Below are positions 60,901-64,000 of a DNA stretch of 64,000 bases, one piece after another; positions within the stretch are counted from its first letter, which is position 1; each line of letters opens with the position of its first letter. The stretch is from positions 62,001 through 126,000 of the forward strand of contig CAWEHU010000026.1 of the NCBI GenBank assembly GCA_963808965.1, read 5' to 3'. The position numbers were made by a program, and so were the translations under genes. The DNA comes from CAWEHU01 sp963808965 (GTDB taxonomy: Bacteria > Pseudomonadota > Alphaproteobacteria > Acetobacterales > Acetobacteraceae). Under the pieces are notes generated by a model that saw only the letters and a list, made by a program, of their open reading frames with translations, was not told where the DNA came from and did no database searches.

Positions 60901-62041
60901 ATGACCGATGAGCTGATACTCACGAATGCCCGGCTCGTGCTGCCCGGGTCGGTGGTCGCGGGCACGATCGTACTTCGGGAGCGGCAGATCGCCGAGATAT
61001 CGGAGCATCGCTCCGCCGTACCGGGCAGCCTGGACATGGACGGGGATTACCTGATCCCCGGCGTCGTGGACGTCCATACCGACAATCTCGAACGGCAGGT
61101 GCAACCCCGCAGCAACGCCCGCTGGCCATCGCGCTCGGCCATGATCGCGCACGACGCTCAATGCGCAGCGGCCGGCGTGACGACCGTGCTCGACGCGCTC
61201 TGCATCGGCGATCTCGGATTCGCGGATGACCGCATCCGCACCTGCCGCGAAGGGGTCGCCGATCTCGACGCCCTCGCCGGCACCGAGCTGCTCAAGGCCG
61301 AGCACTTCCTGCACCTTCGCTGCGAGCTGCCCGCGCCCGACATGCCGGATTTGCTCGATCCTGTCGCGGACCATCCGCGCGTGCGCCTGATCAGTCTCAT
61401 GGACCACAGCCCGGGCGTCGGCCAGTACGCCGACCTGGACTATTACCGCCAGCTTCGCCGCAAGCACGGCGTGCCCGATGCCGATATCGAGCGTCGGATC
61501 ACCGAATTGGCGGAGCAGCGCCGGCGGTTTCGCGATCCGAACCGGCTCGCCCTGCTCGCCCGTGTCGCCGGGCTCGGCATCGCGCTCGCAAGCCACGACG
61601 ACCGCACCGAGGCGGATGTCCGCGAGAACGCCGCCGACGGCATCCGCATCAGCGAGTTTCCCGTCAGCATGGAGGCCGCGCGCGCGGCGAAGGCCGCCGG
61701 GATCAAGGTGATCGCCGGCGCGCCGAACATCGTGCGGGGGGGTTCGCATTCCGGCAATGTCGGGGCCGCCGATCTGGTGCGCGCCGGCGCCGTGGACGCC
61801 TTCGCATCAGACTACGTGCCGGCGAGCCTCGTGGAAGCCGCCTTCCTGTGCGCGGCTGATACGGGGATCGGCCTGCCCGACGGCGATCGGGCTCGTCACG
61901 CATCGGCCGGCGCGCATGGCGGGCCTCGCCGATCGCGGACGGCTGGAGCCGGGGTTGCGCGCCGATCTGGTCCGCGTGCGGACGCATGAGGGGCTGCCGG
62001 TGGTGCGCCAGGTCTGGCGCGCGGGCGAGCGGGTCGCCTGA
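60901..62041 (+). CDS. phnM: Phosphonate metabolism amidohydrolase PhnM, frameshifted near the end
   Basis: From ATG 60901. GDYLIPGVVDVHTDNLERQV carries the metal-binding HxD-N motif. AAGVTTVLDALCIGD, LISLMDHSPGVGQYADLDYY and IALASHDDRTEADVRENAAD complete the PhnM signature. The frame breaks near 61882 after CAADTGIGLPD. It resumes as AIGLVTHRPARMAGLADRGR and RADLVRVRTHEGLPVVRQVW to the stop at 62041. PhnM hydrolyses a triphosphate intermediate in the C-P lyase pathway. The other phn genes are not in the window. Confidence 0.88.
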
Positions 62042-62045
62042 GGTC

Positions 62046-62729
62046 ATGGACGCGGGCGGCCGGGTTGCCGCGTATTACGCTCCGTTGCCCGATGACCTGC
62101 TCTTCGCGGCGGGGGCGACTTGGCTGGGCCGCGACCCCGAGAGCGGAGCGCCCGCGCCGCAACCCGACTTGCCGGGCATCGCCGGGATAACGGAGGCGGC
62201 GCGGGTCTACGGGCTCCACGCTACGCTCAAGCCGCCGATGCGGCTCGCGCCCGGCAAGCTTTGGTACCAACTGGTGGAGACGGCCCGGAAGCTCGCCCGC
62301 AGCATAGCCCCCTTCGACCTACCGCCGCTCGCCGTCGCGGACGTGGACGGCTTTCTCGCCTTGCGCGAGACCGCGCCTTGCCCAGCGCTCCAGGCCTTCG
62401 CCGATGCCTGCGTCGAACAGCTCGATCCGTTTCGTGCGCCGGCGCCGGAGGAGGAACTGGCTCGCCGCCGCCGCGGCGGGCTGACCCCCGCGCAGGACGC
62501 CATGCTGACGCGCTGGGGTTATCCGTACGTGTTCGGCACTTGGTTCTTTCACATGACGCTAACGCGACGCTTGAGCCAGGAGGAGAAATGCTTTTGGCGG
62601 CCGCGCGCGGAGGCGCATTTCGGGCGCGCGCTGTCCGTGCCGCGCCGTGTCGTGGATCTCTGCCTTTTCACGCAGCGCTCGCCCGCGGAGCCGTTCGTCA
62701 TCGCGGAGCGGCTGCCGCTCGGCGGTTAA
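62046..62729 (+). CDS. DUF1045 phosphonate-metabolism protein (2H phosphoesterase fold)
   Basis: 227 residues from ATG 62046, four bases after the phnM stop. It begins RVAAYYAPLPDDLLFAAGAT and WLGRDPESG, the DUF1045 start. The two H-x-T motifs of the 2H phosphoesterase fold are in GLHATLKPPMR and FFHMTLTRRL. The family is nearly always found in phn operons and is thought to act on phosphoribosyl intermediates. Spacing supports co-transcription with phnM. Confidence 0.88.
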   Translation: MDAGGRVAAYYAPLPDDLLFAAGATWLGRDPESGAPAPQPDLPGIAGITEAARVYGLHATLKPPMRLAPGKLWYQLVETARKLARSIAPFDLPPLAVADVDGFLALRETAPCPALQAFADACVEQLDPFRAPAPEEELARRRRGGLTPAQDAMLTRWGYPYVFGTWFFHMTLTRRLSQEEKCFWRPRAEAHFGRALSVPRRVVDLCLFTQRSPAEPFVIAERLPLGG

Positions 62730-62795
62730 CGCGCGAAATCTCGCGCGACGGCGGCGGCGCTCCCGCGTTCTTTCCGCCGAAGCGGAGGAGAGGCC

Positions 62796-62932
62796 ATGTT
62801 CACCACACGTCCGGAGATCGCCGGCACGTTCGGCGTGGTCGCCAGCACGCACTGGATCGCGAGCCAAGTGGGAATGGCCGTGCTGGAGCGAGGCGGCAAC
62901 GCGTTCGACGCGGCGGCGGCGGCGGGACGTAT
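62796..62932 (+). pseudogene. Gamma-glutamyltransferase, N-terminal stub
   Basis: MFTTRPEIAGTFGVVASTHW then IASQVGMAVLERGGNAFDAA is the start of a gamma-glutamyltransferase-family Ntn hydrolase (normally over 500 residues). Homology stops after ~45 residues at 62932, where the 5' part of an unrelated minus-strand gene abuts it. The catalytic Thr and all the rest are absent, so the gene is dead. Confidence 0.75.
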
Positions 62933-63176
62933 TCGTAACCTGCGAAAACAAAGCATTGAACGCGCCCCCGCCCCACGTGACCGGCCCCACGGTCTCTTTC
63001 GCGAAGTTGTCCCACTTCTCCCGCGTAGTCTGCAGAGGCGCCAATCCAGTGTCCGATGGATTTCCCACCACCGAAATCGCCCCCGGCGAGATCGCCCGCG
63101 ACCCATCCTGCGCACACGCAAATGCCGCGAATATCAAGAGACTCCAGATCCGCCAGCCAATCCATCGCGTCGCCAT
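62932..63176 (-). pseudogene. Exported protein of unknown function, N-terminal stub
   Basis: From ATG 63176 a signal peptide (WIGWRIWSLLIFAAFACAQD) precedes KWDNFAKETVGPVTWGGGAF and NALFSQVTN. This resembles a small family of exported acidobacterial/proteobacterial proteins that continue well beyond this point. Coding sense stops at ~62932 where it meets the gamma-glutamyltransferase stub head-on. The frame stays open to 62559 only by running antisense through the DUF1045 end. Confidence 0.55.
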
Positions 63177-63282
63177 GTTGCTCCGTTGCGTCGGGTTTAG
63201 ATGAGGATCACACGAACTCCGGTTGGCGCTGCAAGGTGCCGATTCGGCAAACCCTCGCGAAAATTCCTCTGTCGGTAGCAAC

Positions 63283-64000
63283 GTGATTTTGTCACCCTAA
63301 CAGCAGAATGAAAATGTCACCCTGGCGGAGCCAGGGTGTGTTGCAGACGGGTGTCGCCGTAGTACAGGGAGACGCGACCGTCAAGAGCCTGATAGAGCTG
63401 AACCTTGGCGCCAGCGAAGCTGAAGCGGCGGGCTTGCTGGGGGATCTGAAAGCGAAGGCCTTCCCACTGTACGACATTGTCGTTACCTACGACGCGCTCA
63501 TGAACGAAGCAGCAGATGCGGTCGAGATTGTCAGGTGCCGGACGCCAAGCGAGATCGGTTTGGCGCGCCGTCCGGGCGAAGCGACGGTTGTAGTCGGTGA
63601 TGAATGGCTGCAGGATTAGGTTGGCGGAGCGCAGATCAGAGGCACCGGCCAGGCGGAGTTCGCTGGTGAGTCGATCCTGCAAAACGCCCCAAAGACGCTC
63701 GACCCGGCCTTTGGCTTGTGGGGATTGAGCGGCGATAAAGGTGATGCCGAGTTGTTGGAGGGCGCGTCCGAACTGAGTGGTGTGACGCTTGCCGGCCAGC
63801 TGTTCCTGGAGAGTCCAGAACTCGTCGTTGCGGACAAAGATGCCGCTGCGATCGCCGTAGAAGGCCAGCGGCACACCGTGACGGCGCAAGAGCTGACGAA
63901 GCAGAGAGAGGTAGCCAAAGGCGGTCTCAGAAGGAAAGAACTGTGCGGCCAGGATTTTTCCTGTGGCATCGTCTTGCATGCCCAGGGCGGTGAGGCGTGG
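63283..64000 (-). mobile_element. ISNCY-type insertion sequence (3' part, continues past window)
   Basis: The element includes the transposase below and a terminal region with two direct copies of TGTCACCCT (in 63287-63298 and 63311-63323), a subterminal repeat typical of IS ends that contain TGACA..AAA motifs. The outer boundary near 63283 is estimated. The other end is outside the window. Confidence 0.6.
63317..64000 (-). CDS. ISNCY family transposase (5' end beyond window)
   Basis: At least 227 residues; an in-frame Met lies at 63979 but coding continues to the edge (PRLTALGMQDDATGKIL). The rve-type DDE integrase core includes HGVPLAFYGDRSGIF with a catalytic Asp, and ITFIAAQSPQAKGRVERLWG with the Glu. 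The C-terminal part has WEGLRFQIPQQARRFSFAGA and SLYYGDTRLQHT. This fits ISNCY/IS1202-type transposases of about 400 residues. The visible frame is intact, so the element may be active. Confidence 0.85.
   Translation of the reverse strand, partial: PRLTALGMQDDATGKILAAQFFPSETAFGYLSLLRQLLRRHGVPLAFYGDRSGIFVRNDEFWTLQEQLAGKRHTTQFGRALQQLGITFIAAQSPQAKGRVERLWGVLQDRLTSELRLAGASDLRSANLILQPFITDYNRRFARTARQTDLAWRPAPDNLDRICCFVHERVVGNDNVVQWEGLRFQIPQQARRFSFAGAKVQLYQALDGRVSLYYGDTRLQHTLAPPG

Overview
The window looks like chromosomal DNA of a high-GC alphaproteobacterium, most likely an acetic-acid-bacterium relative (Acetobacterales/Rhodospirillales). The evidence is a System I cytochrome c maturation operon in alphaproteobacterial order, Kdo-type lipid A genes, hopanoid synthesis (hpnH beside ispH and dxs), a DUF1674 succinate dehydrogenase assembly factor and an Mla-type lipid transporter. 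Species cannot be fixed from the sequence alone. No rRNA or CRISPR array is visible; there is one tRNA (Val, CAC). Layout: 1-6.5 kb holds envelope and unknown proteins (DUF3108, COG4705, YihY/BrkB, a polyphosphate-glucokinase-like ROK kinase, MarC) and a PEP-CTERM secreted protein divergent from a winged-helix regulator. 6.5-9.7 kb holds acetyl-CoA synthetase, a Rieske protein, an EVE protein and a YciI protein. 9.8-15.4 kb is ccmC-D-E-F-(unknown)-G-H-I, without ccmA/B. 15.5-18.5 kb holds a DUF374 acyltransferase, waaA and lpxK. 18.5-27.1 kb holds a patatin lipoprotein, xseA, tlyA, dxs, ispH and hpnH. 27.1-30.8 kb is an mlaE-mlaF-mlaD-lipoprotein operon on the minus strand. 30.8-38.6 kb is mixed (orphan periplasmic binding protein, holin-like proteins, HIBYL-CoA hydrolase, PhyH dioxygenase, a large unknown membrane protein, glpD). 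38.6-44.2 kb holds a CBS-BON protein, the fetAB metal exporter and an M20 dipeptidase split by about 2 kb of IS30/IS3 debris. 44.3-53.5 kb holds a TPP enzyme, a nitronate monooxygenase, pnp-rpsO-truB and an MFS transporter. 53.6-60.7 kb is the most unusual region: a small-protein/HMA2/SulP/DUF5132/P-type ATPase cluster. 60.9-64 kb holds phnM, a DUF1045 gene, two truncated genes fused at a scar, and the end of an ISNCY-type element. Functional themes: the ccm operon attaches heme to c-type cytochromes. DUF374-waaA-lpxK build lipid A/Kdo. dxs, ispH and hpnH feed isoprenoids into hopanoids, and mlaEFD plus its lipoprotein move phospholipid between membranes, so much of the window concerns the outer envelope. 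The 53.6-60.7 kb cluster joins a P2A-type cation pump with a cysteine-free HMA-like N-terminus, a stand-alone protein with the same domain, a SulP anion transporter and four paralogous one-helix DUF5132 proteins. I read it as a poorly characterised membrane ion-transport module. Quality caveat: at least ten conserved genes, including the core genes pnp and truB, carry apparent one-base insertions. This suggests sequence errors in the contig more than decay. Where I extend a gene across such a site, the entry says so.
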